This document shows, piece by piece, positions 8,957 to 17,758 of a stretch of 64,000 nt of DNA. This DNA comes from Saccharopolyspora erythraea NRRL 2338 (GTDB lineage Bacteria; Actinomycetota; Actinomycetes; Mycobacteriales; Pseudonocardiaceae). The DNA lies in NCBI RefSeq assembly GCF_000062885.1, contig NC_009142.1, forward strand, positions 7,119,584 to 7,183,583. The letters are read 5' to 3'. Every line of letters begins with the position of its first letter. Position 1 is the stretch's first letter. Position numbers and translations under genes: made by a program. The notes beneath the pieces are model-generated. The model did not search any database and had not been told where the DNA came from. It saw only the letters and a program-made list of their open reading frames with translations.

Positions 8957-10282
8957 TCAGCCGGTCGGCTTCCGCTCCGCGTCGCCCAGCAGCGCCTCCG
9001 CGCCGAGGCCGCGGATCGAGGCGTCGAGGACCTCTACGGTGTGGGCCATCGCCAGCTCCGATCCGCGGCGTTCCAGGGAGGTGCGGATCTGCATCGCGCA
9101 GCCCGGGTTCGCGCTGATCAGCAACTCGGCGCCGGTGTCGAGCACGTTCTCGGCCTTGCGGTCGCCGAGATCCATCGCCGCCTCCGGCTGGAGGATGTTG
9201 TAGACCCCGGCCGAGCCGCAGCACAGCTCGCCGCGGTTGATCTCGCGGACCTCCATACCCGGGATGCCGCGCAGCAGCTCCCTCGGCTGCGACCGGATGC
9301 CCTGGCCGTGGGCCAGGTGGCAGGCGTCGTGGTAGGCGGCCCGCACCGGCAGCGGGTGGCGCTCGGCCACCGGCCCCAGCTCCACGAGCAGCTCCGCGAT
9401 GTCGCGCACCCGCGCCGAGAACCGCTCGGCCTTCTCGGCGTACTCGGGGTCGTCCCGCAGCAGCCGCGGGTACTCCTTGAGCGTCGAGCCGCAGCCCGCC
9501 GAGTTGATCACGACGTACTCGACCCCGGCGTCCTCGAAGGTGTCCAGCAGGTTCCGGGCGAACCTGACCGCTTCCTCCTCGCGGCCGGTGTGCTCGCTCA
9601 GCGCGCCGCAGCAGCCCTGGGCGCGCGGGATCACGACGTCGCAGCCCTCGGCGGAGAGCACCCGCGCCGTCGCGGCGTTGACGTCGGGGAAGAACGCGCT
9701 CTGCACGCAGCCGGTGATCATCCCGACCGTCGCGCGCCGCGTCCCCCTCGCCGGGACGCGGTTTCCGAGCTTGGGCGCGCGGCTGATCGGCGGCGCCAGC
9801 GACTCCATCACCCGCAGCGACGCGGGCATCTTCCGCAGCAGCCCGGAGCGCTTGACCAGCTTGCTCAACCCCGTCTTCTGGTACAGCGCGAGCGGGCCGC
9901 GCATCGCGCGCAGGCGCCGCGGGTACGGGAACAGCGCGAAGATCCCGGCGCGCAGCAGCTTCTCCCAGCGGCCGCGCTCGTGCCTGCGCTCGACCTGCGC
10001 CCTGGTCTCGGTGATCAGGGTGCCGTACTGGACGCCGGACGGGCAGGCGGTCACGCACGCCATGCAGCCCAGGCAGGCGTCGAAGTGCCCGACCATGCTG
10101 CCGGTCATCGGCTCGCCCTCGAGCCCTTCCTTCATCAGGTAGATGCGGCCGCGCGGCGAGTCCATCTCCTCGCCCCACAGCTCGTAGGTGGGGCACGACG
10201 GCAGGCAGAAACCGCAGTGCACGCAGTCGTCGATGAGCTCGCGCTGCGGCGGGTGCAGTGCGTCGAACGCGCTGTCGGTCAT
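8957..10282 (-). CDS. glcF: Glycolate oxidase iron-sulfur subunit
   Basis: A 441-residue protein. Two 4Fe-4S ferredoxin motifs stand near the N-terminus, [14 protein letters not shown] and [14 protein letters not shown], followed by two CCG domains ([11 protein letters not shown], and [11 protein letters not shown] with upstream [11 protein letters not shown]) as in GlcF and heterodisulfide-reductase-like electron-transfer subunits. It carries electrons from the flavin subunits to the respiratory quinone pool. Its ATG (10282-10280) overlaps the glcE stop codon as TGATG, which indicates translational coupling. It is last in the operon and followed by a strong terminator. Confidence 0.93.
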   Translation of the reverse strand: MTDSAFDALHPPQRELIDDCVHCGFCLPSCPTYELWGEEMDSPRGRIYLMKEGLEGEPMTGSMVGHFDACLGCMACVTACPSGVQYGTLITETRAQVERRHERGRWEKLLRAGIFALFPYPRRLRAMRGPLALYQKTGLSKLVKRSGLLRKMPASLRVMESLAPPISRAPKLGNRVPARGTRRATVGMITGCVQSAFFPDVNAATARVLSAEGCDVVIPRAQGCCGALSEHTGREEEAVRFARNLLDTFEDAGVEYVVINSAGCGSTLKEYPRLLRDDPEYAEKAERFSARVRDIAELLVELGPVAERHPLPVRAAYHDACHLAHGQGIRSQPRELLRGIPGMEVREINRGELCCGSAGVYNILQPEAAMDLGDRKAENVLDTGAELLISANPGCAMQIRTSLERRGSELAMAHTVEVLDASIRGLGAEALLGDAERKPTG

Positions 10283-11505
10283 CAGATCCCTCCAACGAAC
10301 CGGCCGGGGGCGAGCCGGTGCTCCGGGTCGAACTGGTCCTTGGTGCGGCGCATCAGCGCCATGACGCCGGGAGCGACCGGACCCCACGGGTCGACCTTCT
10401 CCCGTATCGCGCGCGGCGACCGCGTCAGCACCGCGTAGTCGCATCGTTCGCGCAGCATGCCGACGAGGTCGGCGACCGCGGCGGGGTCGGCGTCGCCGGG
10501 CAGACCGGCGTGCAGCACGCCGATGCCGGCCGCGCCGCGAACGGCCACGTCGATGTCCGGCCGCACCGACAGCAGCGCGGCCAGCGCCTTCGGCTCGACG
10601 CCGACGCGGATGCCGATGCCGTCGGCCGGGTCGAACGGGTAGCGGCCCCACCACGACGGCGCGTGCTCCAGCACGCTGCCGCCGACGGCATCGGCCAGTT
10701 CCAGGGCGCGCTCGTGGGTCGCCGTCGGGCGCCCCTCGATCTCGGCCACCACCTCGATCCGGCCACCGGGGGTGGCGCGGTCCACCTCGACGGCGGTGGG
10801 CATCGCCTGGGAGTGCCGGATGCGGTCGACCGCCTCGGCCGCGGCCCCCGGGTCGTCGGTCTCGACCTGGATCCAGCGGTGCTCGGCGGCCAGCGGGTGC
10901 AGCCGGAACACCGCTTCGGTGATCACGCCCAGGCTGCCGAAGGAACCGGTGTAGAGCTTGCCGAGGTCGTATCCCGCGACGTTCTTGACGACCTTGCCGC
11001 CGGAGATGGTCACCGCGCCGTCGGGCCGGACGACGGTGATGCCGATCAGCAGGTCCCGCACTCCGCCGAACAGGTGGCGGCACGGACCGGAAGTCGCGGT
11101 CGCGATGACCCCGCCGACGGTCGCCGTCGGCAGCGGCTGGTCGATGGCCAGCATCTGCCCCGCCGCGCCGACCACCCGCTGGACGTCGGCCAGCGGCGTG
11201 CCCGCCATGGCGTGCACCACCAGGTCGCCCGCGGCGTGCTCGACGACCTCGTTCGCGCCGGAGAGGTCCAGCACGAGGTCCACCTCGCGGGGCGGCCCGC
11301 CCCAGTCGAGCTTGCTGCCCGAACCCCTGGGCACCACGTGCAGACCGTGCTCGGCCGCGACCCGCATCGCCGCCGCGGCCGACTCGGTACCGTCCACAGC
11401 GGCCACCCACTGTGGACGGACGCCGTCGACCGCGTCGTGCTCCCCGGCGTCGCGGACGTCGGGAACCGCTTCCTCCAGCGCTCGCCGCGCCTCGCTCATG
11501 GCCAT
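10282..11505 (-). CDS. glcE: Glycolate oxidase FAD-binding subunit GlcE
   Basis: A 407-residue protein with a PCMH-type FAD domain: VVPRGSGSKLDWG near residue 60 and TVGGVIATATSGP then YDLGKLYTGSFGSLGVIT. It is shorter than GlcD and lacks part of the C-terminal substrate cap, as is normal for GlcE. Start ATG 11505 forms TGATG with the glcD stop; a second ATG 6 bases on (11499) is also possible. The upstream extension of the open frame overlaps glcD and is not credible. It works in a membrane-linked complex with GlcD and GlcF to oxidise glycolate, or other D-2-hydroxyacids, to the 2-oxoacid. Confidence 0.9.
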   Translation of the reverse strand: MAMSEARRALEEAVPDVRDAGEHDAVDGVRPQWVAAVDGTESAAAAMRVAAEHGLHVVPRGSGSKLDWGGPPREVDLVLDLSGANEVVEHAAGDLVVHAMAGTPLADVQRVVGAAGQMLAIDQPLPTATVGGVIATATSGPCRHLFGGVRDLLIGITVVRPDGAVTISGGKVVKNVAGYDLGKLYTGSFGSLGVITEAVFRLHPLAAEHRWIQVETDDPGAAAEAVDRIRHSQAMPTAVEVDRATPGGRIEVVAEIEGRPTATHERALELADAVGGSVLEHAPSWWGRYPFDPADGIGIRVGVEPKALAALLSVRPDIDVAVRGAAGIGVLHAGLPGDADPAAVADLVGMLRERCDYAVLTRSPRAIREKVDPWGPVAPGVMALMRRTKDQFDPEHRLAPGRFVGGI

Positions 11506-12977
11506 CAGAACTGGTCCGCCAATCCGGCCTCGGTCAGTGGGTGCACGCCGCGGCGCGGTCCCGGGACCTCGCCGCACAGCCTCGGAGTCGGGAAGACCTT
11601 GCCCGGGTTGCAGATGCCCACCGGGTCGAAGGCGCAGCGCACGCGCTGCATGGTGTCCAGGTCGTCGGCGTTGAACATCCGGCCCATGTACTTGACCTTG
11701 TCCGCGCCGACGCCGTGCTCGCCGGTGATCGAGCCGCCGTGCTCGATGCACAGGTCGAGGATCGCGCCGGAGACCTCCTCGGCGCGTTCGGCCGCGCCGG
11801 GCTCGGAGTCGTCGAAGAGCACCAGCGGGTGCAGGTTGCCGTCACCGGCGTGGAAGACGTTGGCCACCCTCACCCCGGACTCGCCCGACAGGCGGGCGAT
11901 GCGGCCCAGCACCTCCGGCAGCGCGGTCCTGGGGATCACGCCGTCCTGCACGATGTAGTCGGGGCTGATCCGGCCCACGGCGGCGAATGCGGACTTGCGC
12001 CCCTTCCAGATCATCGCCCTCTCGGCGTCGTCGGCCGCGACCCGGATCTCGAAGGCGCCGTGCTCGCCGCAGTAGCGCTCGACCTCCGCGAAGGTGTGCT
12101 CGACCTCGGCGGCCGGGCCGTCGAGCTCGACCACCAGCACCGCGCCCGCGCCTTTCGGGTAGCCGCACTGCACGGCCTGTTCGGCCGCCTCGATGGCCAG
12201 CGCGTCCATCATCTCGATCGCGGCGGGCGTGACCCCCGCGGCGATGATCGCCGAGACCGCCGCGCCCGCCTCGTCTGTGGAGGGGAAGCCGGCGAGCAGG
12301 GTCTGCACCGACTCGGGTTTGCGCAGCAACCGCACGGTGATCTTGGTGACGATGCCGAGCGTGCCCTCGCTGCCGATGAACGCGCCGAGCAGGTCGTAGC
12401 CGGGCGCCTCGCGGGCGCCGCCGAGCTGGACGATCTCGCCGTCGGGCGTGATGACCTCGAGCCCGAGGATGTGGTGCGTGGTGAACCCGTACTTCAGGCA
12501 GTGCGCGCCACCGGAGTTCTCCGCGACGTTGCCGCCCACCGAGCACACCTGCTGGCTGGACGGGTCGGGAGCGAAGTAGTAGCCGTGCGGCGCTGCGGCC
12601 TTGGTGACGTCGAGGTTGATCACGCCCGGCTCGACCACGGCGCGTTCGTTCTCGACGTCGATCTCCAGGATCCGGCGCATCTTCGCGGTCACGATCAGCA
12701 CGCCGTCGGAGTGCGGGAGCGCACCGCCGGACAGGCCGGTGCCCGATCCTCGGGCGACGAACGGGATCCGGTGCTCGGCGCAGATCCGCACCACCTGCTG
12801 GATCTGCTCCTGGTTCTCCGGGAGCACGACCACGGCGGGCACGACCCGGTAGCTGGCCAGGCCGTCGCACTCGTAGGTCCGCAGGCGCTGCGGATCGGTG
12901 ATGACGCCGTTCGGCGGGAGCACCTCGTGAAACCGGCGCAGGGCCGAGTCGAGGACTCCGGTGGCGGTCGACTGCAT
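11505..12977 (-). CDS. glcD: Glycolate oxidase / D-2-hydroxyacid dehydrogenase FAD subunit GlcD
   Basis: A 490-residue FAD_binding_4 plus FAD-oxidase C-domain protein. Motifs: FVARGSGTGLSGGALP (about 70-85), SVGGNVAENSGGAHCLKYG, GSEGTLGIVTKI, and C-terminal HAGDGNLHPLVLFD and GEHGVGADK that form the substrate and metal pocket. It oxidises glycolate or D-lactate-type acids and passes electrons to GlcE/GlcF. First gene of glcDEF; GGAGG lies about 8 bases before ATG 12977. A perfect inverted repeat (13004-13020) sits 26 bases upstream and is the best candidate for its operator; no regulator gene adjoins the operon. Confidence 0.93.
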   Translation of the reverse strand: MQSTATGVLDSALRRFHEVLPPNGVITDPQRLRTYECDGLASYRVVPAVVVLPENQEQIQQVVRICAEHRIPFVARGSGTGLSGGALPHSDGVLIVTAKMRRILEIDVENERAVVEPGVINLDVTKAAAPHGYYFAPDPSSQQVCSVGGNVAENSGGAHCLKYGFTTHHILGLEVITPDGEIVQLGGAREAPGYDLLGAFIGSEGTLGIVTKITVRLLRKPESVQTLLAGFPSTDEAGAAVSAIIAAGVTPAAIEMMDALAIEAAEQAVQCGYPKGAGAVLVVELDGPAAEVEHTFAEVERYCGEHGAFEIRVAADDAERAMIWKGRKSAFAAVGRISPDYIVQDGVIPRTALPEVLGRIARLSGESGVRVANVFHAGDGNLHPLVLFDDSEPGAAERAEEVSGAILDLCIEHGGSITGEHGVGADKVKYMGRMFNADDLDTMQRVRCAFDPVGICNPGKVFPTPRLCGEVPGPRRGVHPLTEAGLADQF

Positions 12978-13003
12978 GTTTCCGGCCTCCTTGCCGAAAT
13001 GAC

Positions 13004-13020
13004 ATTCCGCTTCGCGGAAT
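13004..13020. promoter_or_regulatory. Perfect inverted repeat upstream of glcD
   Basis: ATTCCGC-TTC-GCGGAAT, 7-bp arms with 3-base spacer, 27-43 bases before the glcD ATG. This is the size and position of a dimer operator (IclR- or GntR-like); the regulator is not in the window. Confidence 0.55.
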
Positions 13021-13231
13021 CACCGTTCCACTATGGCGACCCTAGGTTGTCGGCGACATAGATACAAGGGGTCGACAAGCACCCCGGGCTGCGTCTCCGG
13101 CGGCGTCCCGACTGCGGCCGCGCAGGCGTTCCAGCAGATCCGGACGGCGCGGACCGCACGCTCCCCTTCGGCGCACACCCACGACCATTGTGACGCCAAG
13201 CACAACGCGCCTCCAGTGAGCGGTGGTCGTC

Positions 13232-13304
13232 AGCGCCTGTCTTCGATCTTCGAAGCGTTGCCGAACCCGTGAACGGACGCGAGGCGAGTTCGACGCCAGG
13301 CGCT
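13232..13304. repeat. Dispersed inverted-repeat element, copy A
   Basis: Terminal arms AGCGCCTG (13232-13239) and CAGGCGCT (13297-13304) bound a 73-bp element with internal sequences TCTTCGATCTTCGAAG and ACGCGAGGCGAGTTCGA. The last 17-mer recurs exactly in copy C (31694-31710). The right end overlaps the stop codon of the MpaB-like gene (TGA at 13306-13304 on the minus strand), so the element may serve as its terminator. The rest of the 326-base interval 12978-13303 holds only the glcD operator and no gene. Confidence 0.6.
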
Positions 13305-14143
13305 CAGAGCCGCGCGAGAGCCGCCGGGGACGGGAAGGCCCCGGTGCCGAGCCGCTCGACGGCCCGGTAGACGTGCCCGGTCGGGTACCGCCAGCGCACC
13401 GCCGCGGGCAGCGCCAGCGCCGCGGTGCGGAACGAGAACAACCCGGCCGCGGTGGCCAGCCGGGGGTAGGCGGGATGGCGGTGCACCTCGTGCGCCCACC
13501 GCGGCTGCGCCGAGTACGCCAGGTGGCCCAGCGGCAGGTAGCCGAGATCGACGCCGAGCAGCCACCACTGGTCGAACGGCAGGTGCAGGAACCGGTAGAC
13601 GACCTCGGAGTCCTCGGTGCGGGCCAGCTCGGGACGCACGCGGACGAAGTAGTCGGCCATCTCGCGGCGGGAGCCGGGCACCGCCTCGGGATCGAGCCCG
13701 ACCAGCGCGGCGACCCTGCGCTGCTCGTCGAAGTACCGGTCGACCTGGGCGCCGGTCAGCGGCAGGCCGGCCCTGCCGACCACGTCGGCGAAGGAGTGCA
13801 CCTCGGCGCAGTGCACCCACAGCAGCAGGCCGGGGTCGTCGAGGCGGATGTCCTCGCCGGTGCGCGGGTCGACGGCGCTGAGCCTGCGGTGCACCTGCCG
13901 CACCCGGCGGGCGGCGGCCTCGGCTGCCTCACGGGTGCCGTAGGTCGTGACGCCGACGAAGTCACCGGTGCGCCGGAGCCTTCCGAGCGGGTCCTCGCGG
14001 AACCGCGAGTTCTGCACCACGGCCGCGACCGCCTTCGGATGCAGGGACTGCAGGTAGAGGCCGCACACGCCGGCGACCCACATCGCCGGGTCGGCGTGCA
14101 GGTGCCAGGTCACCGTGTCCGGACCGAACAGCCCCTTCGCCAT
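13304..14143 (-). CDS. Oxygenase MpaB-family protein (DUF2236)
   Basis: A 279-residue protein of the DUF2236/MpaB group, which includes haem-containing oxygenases related to rubber-cleaving latex-clearing protein. Family-like features are the N-terminal segment WVAGVCGLYLQSLHPKAVAA, a central DPGLLLWVHCAEVHSF with His residues that could ligate haem, and DEQRRVAALVGLD. Substrates of most members are unknown. It is the last gene of an operon with a phosphodiesterase, an acyl-CoA dehydrogenase and an alpha-methylacyl-CoA racemase-like enzyme; only 3 bases separate it from the phosphodiesterase gene. This context points to a lipid or isoprenoid substrate, which is inference. Confidence 0.82.
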   Translation of the reverse strand: MAKGLFGPDTVTWHLHADPAMWVAGVCGLYLQSLHPKAVAAVVQNSRFREDPLGRLRRTGDFVGVTTYGTREAAEAAARRVRQVHRRLSAVDPRTGEDIRLDDPGLLLWVHCAEVHSFADVVGRAGLPLTGAQVDRYFDEQRRVAALVGLDPEAVPGSRREMADYFVRVRPELARTEDSEVVYRFLHLPFDQWWLLGVDLGYLPLGHLAYSAQPRWAHEVHRHPAYPRLATAAGLFSFRTAALALPAAVRWRYPTGHVYRAVERLGTGAFPSPAALARL

Positions 14144-14146
14144 CGC

Positions 14147-15307
14147 TCACCCCTGGGCGACCAGCAGCGGGACGTACTGCTCGGCCGCGGTCATCGAGCC
14201 GTGCTGGCCGCGCAGGGACGACTCCGCCGGCTCGACCGCGGAGCGCACGACCGCCGACTCCCGCATCACCGCGATCACGTCGCCGATGCGCGGCCGGACC
14301 GGGCCGCTGATCACCGGGCCGAACCAGCCGTCGTCGATGGCCTGCTCACCGGTGACGACCACGCCCCGGCAACCGATCGCCTCCCGCCACGCCGCGAGCA
14401 CGTCGCCGCCCGCGCCGGGTTCGGCGTAGACGTGGCGCGCCCGGCCCTCGCCGCCGATCAGCCGCACGCCGTGCTGGAGCGCCGGTTCGGTGTCGGCGTC
14501 GAGCGTGTCCTCGGGGTCCACGGCGACCATGCCGTGGTCGGCGACCACCGCCAGCACCGCCGACTCCGGCAGCTTGGAGGCCAGGTTCGCCACGAGCGCG
14601 TCGATCTGGCTGAGCTGCATGCGCCACGGCAGCGAACCGGGGCCGTGGCCGTGCCCGAGGCCGTCGAGGTGGCCGTGGTAGCCGTAGCAGAGGGCGGGGC
14701 CCGGGACCGCGAGCGCCGTCAGCAGCTCGGCGGCCAGATCGCCCATGGCGCCCACGCCGCGGAACTCGCCGCCGCGCAGCGCGGCCCGCGTCAGACCGGT
14801 GCCCTTGAACTCCCTCGGCACCGCGATCCGCACGTCCACTCCCGCTTCCACCGCGCGTTCCAGCACGGTCGCGCGCGGCTGGGCGCTCTCCGGCGGCCAG
14901 TCCTGCAGCAGGCTGCGCCGGGACGCCGAGGCGTTCGGGCTGCTGTGGGTGCCCCAGGACAGCGGGTGCAGCAACCCGCCCGACGGCTCGGCGAAGGTGT
15001 AGCCGACGACGCCGTGCTCGCCTGCCAGGCTGCCGGTGCCCAGCGAGGTGATGCTGGTGGCGGTCGTCGTCGGGAAGCCGACCTTGACCGGGTTCCCGGT
15101 CGCCAGCGACGCCAGGAACGGCGCGTCGGCGGCGTAGGCGCGCAGCAGGTCCCACCCGAGCCCGTCGACCAGGAGCACCGCCGCGTTGCGGCACGCCGGG
15201 AACCCGACGGTGTCGGTGAACCCGGGAGTGCCCATCGCGGCGAGCAGGGACGGCAGTACGTCGGGAAGAGCGCGCCCGTCGTGGTCGGGAGCGACGATCC
15301 AGTCCAC
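14147..15307 (-). CDS. Alkaline-phosphatase-superfamily phosphodiesterase / nucleotide pyrophosphatase
   Basis: A 386-residue protein of the type I phosphodiesterase family. LLVDGLGWDLL (about 45) gives the first metal Asp, GFPTTTATSITSLGTG the Thr nucleophile, HLDGLGHGHG a metal Asp/His pair, VVADHGMV a second pair and RGQHGSMT the last His. All catalytic positions are therefore present. No signal peptide is seen, so it appears cytosolic. Such enzymes cleave phosphodiesters, nucleotide pyrophosphates or phosphonates. Its place between acyl-CoA dehydrogenase and an MpaB-type oxygenase is unusual and may indicate a role in CoA-ester or lipid-headgroup hydrolysis (inference). Confidence 0.87.
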   Translation of the reverse strand: MDWIVAPDHDGRALPDVLPSLLAAMGTPGFTDTVGFPACRNAAVLLVDGLGWDLLRAYAADAPFLASLATGNPVKVGFPTTTATSITSLGTGSLAGEHGVVGYTFAEPSGGLLHPLSWGTHSSPNASASRRSLLQDWPPESAQPRATVLERAVEAGVDVRIAVPREFKGTGLTRAALRGGEFRGVGAMGDLAAELLTALAVPGPALCYGYHGHLDGLGHGHGPGSLPWRMQLSQIDALVANLASKLPESAVLAVVADHGMVAVDPEDTLDADTEPALQHGVRLIGGEGRARHVYAEPGAGGDVLAAWREAIGCRGVVVTGEQAIDDGWFGPVISGPVRPRIGDVIAVMRESAVVRSAVEPAESSLRGQHGSMTAAEQYVPLLVAQG

Positions 15308-15347
15308 CGAGCACCTCCTCTGCCCGCCGCGGGGGCCGCGGGGCGGG

Positions 15348-16490
15348 CTAGAACCCCATCGACCTGCCCACGATCTCCTTCATGATCTCGGTCGTGCCGC
15401 CGTAGATGGTCTGGATCCTGGTGTCCAGGAACGCCTTGGCCACCGGGTACTCCAGCATGTATCCGTAGCCGCCGTGGAGCTGGAGGCAACGGTCCACCAC
15501 GCGCTTGTTCATCTCGCTGAGCCACCACTTGGCCATCGCGGCGTGCTCGACACCAAGTTCACCGCGAAGGTGGTCGCTGACGCAACGGTCGGTGAAGACG
15601 CGGCCGATCTGGACCTCGGTGGCCATCTCGGCCAGCTCGAACCGGGTGTTCTGGAACTTGCCGATCGGCCGCCCGAACGCGGTCCTGGTCCGGCAGTACT
15701 CCTTGGTGACGTCCAGGACCTTCTCCGCCGAGGCCGCCGAGGCGACCGCGATCGACAGCCGCTCCTGCGGGAGGTTCTGCATCAGGTAGACGAAGCCCTT
15801 GCCCTCCTCGCCGAGGAGGTTGGCGGCGGGCACCCGGACGTCGTTGAAGAACAGCTCGGCGGTGTCCTGCGACTTCTGGCCGATCTTCTCCAGGTTGCGG
15901 CCCCGCTCGAAGCCCTCCGTCCCGCGCTCGACCACCAGCAGGCTGATGCCCTCGTGCCCGGCGTCGGGGTCGGTGCGGGCCACGACGATCACCAGGTCGG
16001 CCAGGATGCCGTTGGAGATGAAGGTCTTCTGCCCGTTGAGGACGTACTCGTCGCCGTCGCGGACGGCGGTGGTGCGGATGCCCTGCAGGTCGCTGCCCGC
16101 GCCGGGCTCGGTCATCGCGATCGCGGTGATCAGCTCACCACTGCAGAACCCGGGCAGCCAGCGCCGCTTCTGCTCCTCGGTCGCGAGCTTGGTCAGGTAC
16201 GGGGCGATGATGTCGACGTGCAGCGGCGAGCCGAAACCGGAGACGCCCGCGGCGACCAGCTCCTCGTCGAAGACGACGTTGAACCGGAAGTCCTCGGTGC
16301 CGCCACCGCCGTACTCCTCGTCGATGGCGAATCCGAGCAGCCCCTGCTCACCGGCGGCCAGCCACGCGTCGCGGCTGACGACACCGGCCTGCTCCCACTC
16401 GGCCACGTGCGGGGTCAGCTCCTTGGCGATGAACGCCCGCACGGTCTCGCGGAAAGCCTCGTGTTCGTCGTCGAACAGTTCCCTGCGCAT
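15348..16490 (-). CDS. Acyl-CoA dehydrogenase
   Basis: A 380-residue flavoenzyme with the standard ACAD layout: N-terminal helical domain, middle beta domain with AMTEPGAGSDLQGIRTT and FISNGILADLVIVVART, and C-terminal helices with RTAFGRPIGKFQNTRFELA, the segment LHGGYGYMLEYPVAKAFLD and GGTTEIMKEIVGRS. It forms the 2,3-double bond of an acyl-CoA using FAD and passes electrons to ETF. The gene starts 3 bases after the racemase-like gene, which suggests that a branched-chain acyl-CoA is first epimerised or activated and then dehydrogenated. Confidence 0.93.
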   Translation of the reverse strand: MRRELFDDEHEAFRETVRAFIAKELTPHVAEWEQAGVVSRDAWLAAGEQGLLGFAIDEEYGGGGTEDFRFNVVFDEELVAAGVSGFGSPLHVDIIAPYLTKLATEEQKRRWLPGFCSGELITAIAMTEPGAGSDLQGIRTTAVRDGDEYVLNGQKTFISNGILADLVIVVARTDPDAGHEGISLLVVERGTEGFERGRNLEKIGQKSQDTAELFFNDVRVPAANLLGEEGKGFVYLMQNLPQERLSIAVASAASAEKVLDVTKEYCRTRTAFGRPIGKFQNTRFELAEMATEVQIGRVFTDRCVSDHLRGELGVEHAAMAKWWLSEMNKRVVDRCLQLHGGYGYMLEYPVAKAFLDTRIQTIYGGTTEIMKEIVGRSMGF

Positions 16491-16493
16491 CGG

Positions 16494-17660
16494 TCACGCT
16501 TCCTTTCGGGCGATCGCACCTGAGTCGAGCAGTTCGGCGGCCCCGGCGACCTGCCACTGGTCCAGGACCGCCGCGGCGTCCGCACCGGCCGCGGGCACCG
16601 CGCGGGGCGCCGGGTTCGGGGTCCGGGAGAAGCGGGGCGCCGGTGCGGGCTGGAGCACGCCCTCGCGCTCGACGAGCGTCCCGCGGGCGGCGACGTGCGG
16701 GTGCCGCGGCGCCTCGGCCATCGACAGCACCGGCGCGACGCAGGCGTCGGACCCTTCGAATACCTCGGTCCACTCCGCGCGGGTGCGCCGGGCGAAGATC
16801 TCGGCGAACCGCCTGCGCAGCTCCGCCCAGTTCGCGGGGTCGTCGCGGTCGGGCAGGTCCTCGGCGCCGAGCCGTCGGACCAGTTCGGCGTAGAACTTCG
16901 GCTCCAGCGCGCCGACGGCCATGTGCTCGCCGTCGGCGGTTTCGTAGACGTCGTAGAACGGGGCCCCGGTGTCCAGCAGGTTCGTACCGCGAGTGGTGCT
17001 CCAGCCGCCCGCGGCGCGCATTCCGTGGATCATCGTACCGAGGTGCGCGGCGCCGTCCACAATGGATGCGTCGACGACCTGGCCGCGCCCGCTGCCGCGC
17101 GCTTCCAGCAGGGCCGCGAGCACTCCGACCGCCAGGTACATCGAGCCGCCGCCGAAGTCGCCGAGCAGGTTGAGCGGGACCTGCGGTGGCCCACCCGCCC
17201 GGCCGATGGCGTGCAGCATGCCGGTCAGCGCGATGTAGCCGATGTCGTGCCCGGCCGTCGGCGCGAGCGGCCCGTCCTGCCCCCAGCCGGTCATCCGGCC
17301 GTAGACCAGCCGCGGGTTGACCTCCCAGCACTGCCGCGGACCGACGCCGAGCCGTTCGGCGACGCCGGGACGCAGGCCTTCGAGCAGGACGTCCGCGCGC
17401 TCGGCGAGCGCGAGCACCGCCGCCGCGCCGCGCTCGTGCTTGAGGTCCACCGCGATCGACCGCTTGCCGCGGTTGAGCAGGTCGGTCTGGTCCGAGCCAT
17501 CCGGGCGGTCCACCCGCGCGCCCGCCCCCGGGCGGTCCACGAGCACGACGTCGGCCCCGAGGTCGGCGAGCAGCATCGCGCAGAACGGCGCGGGCCCCAG
17601 CCCCGCCAGCTCCACGACCCGCACGCCCGCCAGCGGCCCGCTGTTGCCTGTGCCTGCCAC
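16494..17660 (-). CDS. mcr: CaiB/BaiF CoA-transferase family, alpha-methylacyl-CoA racemase type
   Basis: A 388-residue family III CoA-transferase. Motifs typical of the racemase branch: GVRVVELAGLGPAPFCAMLLADLGADVV, of which GLGPAPFCAM binds CoA; RGKRSIAVDLK; MTGWGQDGPLAPTAGHDIGYIAL with the catalytic His; and GGGSMYLAVGVLAALLEA. Alpha-methylacyl-CoA racemases convert the (2R) to the (2S) form of methyl-branched acyl-CoA before beta-oxidation of phytanyl, sterol or isoprenoid chains. Start is GTG 17660 with GGAAGG about 8 bases upstream. First gene of a four-gene operon; the TGTNACA operator lies 53 bases upstream in the region shared with the MerR gene. Confidence 0.88.
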   Translation of the reverse strand: MAGTGNSGPLAGVRVVELAGLGPAPFCAMLLADLGADVVLVDRPGAGARVDRPDGSDQTDLLNRGKRSIAVDLKHERGAAAVLALAERADVLLEGLRPGVAERLGVGPRQCWEVNPRLVYGRMTGWGQDGPLAPTAGHDIGYIALTGMLHAIGRAGGPPQVPLNLLGDFGGGSMYLAVGVLAALLEARGSGRGQVVDASIVDGAAHLGTMIHGMRAAGGWSTTRGTNLLDTGAPFYDVYETADGEHMAVGALEPKFYAELVRRLGAEDLPDRDDPANWAELRRRFAEIFARRTRAEWTEVFEGSDACVAPVLSMAEAPRHPHVAARGTLVEREGVLQPAPAPRFSRTPNPAPRAVPAAGADAAAVLDQWQVAGAAELLDSGAIARKEA

Positions 17661-17712
17661 GCCCGCACCTTCCGTCCTGTGTCACCGGCCACACCAAACG
17701 CGACGCAGTTAG

Positions 17713-17733
17713 TGTTACATCGCTGGTGTTACA
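17713..17733. promoter_or_regulatory. Operator TGTNACA-N7-TGTNACA in the mcr/merR divergent region
   Basis: Half-sites TGTTACA at 17713-17719 and 17727-17733 with a 7-base spacer. The minus-strand reading TGTAACACCA followed by TGTAACA lines up with the fadA operator (8722-8742), which starts TGTGACACCA. The site lies 53 bases upstream of mcr and 26 upstream of the MerR ATG, well placed to govern both. Confidence 0.7.
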
Positions 17734-17758
17734 GCGGTCAAGGAGTATCGTCCCCGGC

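Noticed and set aside
8957-12977. glcDEF considered as the lactate-utilisation lldEFG/lutABC system
   Set aside because: LutB/LutC-type domains are missing; two FAD-linked PCMH subunits plus an Fe-S subunit are the glycolate oxidase pattern.
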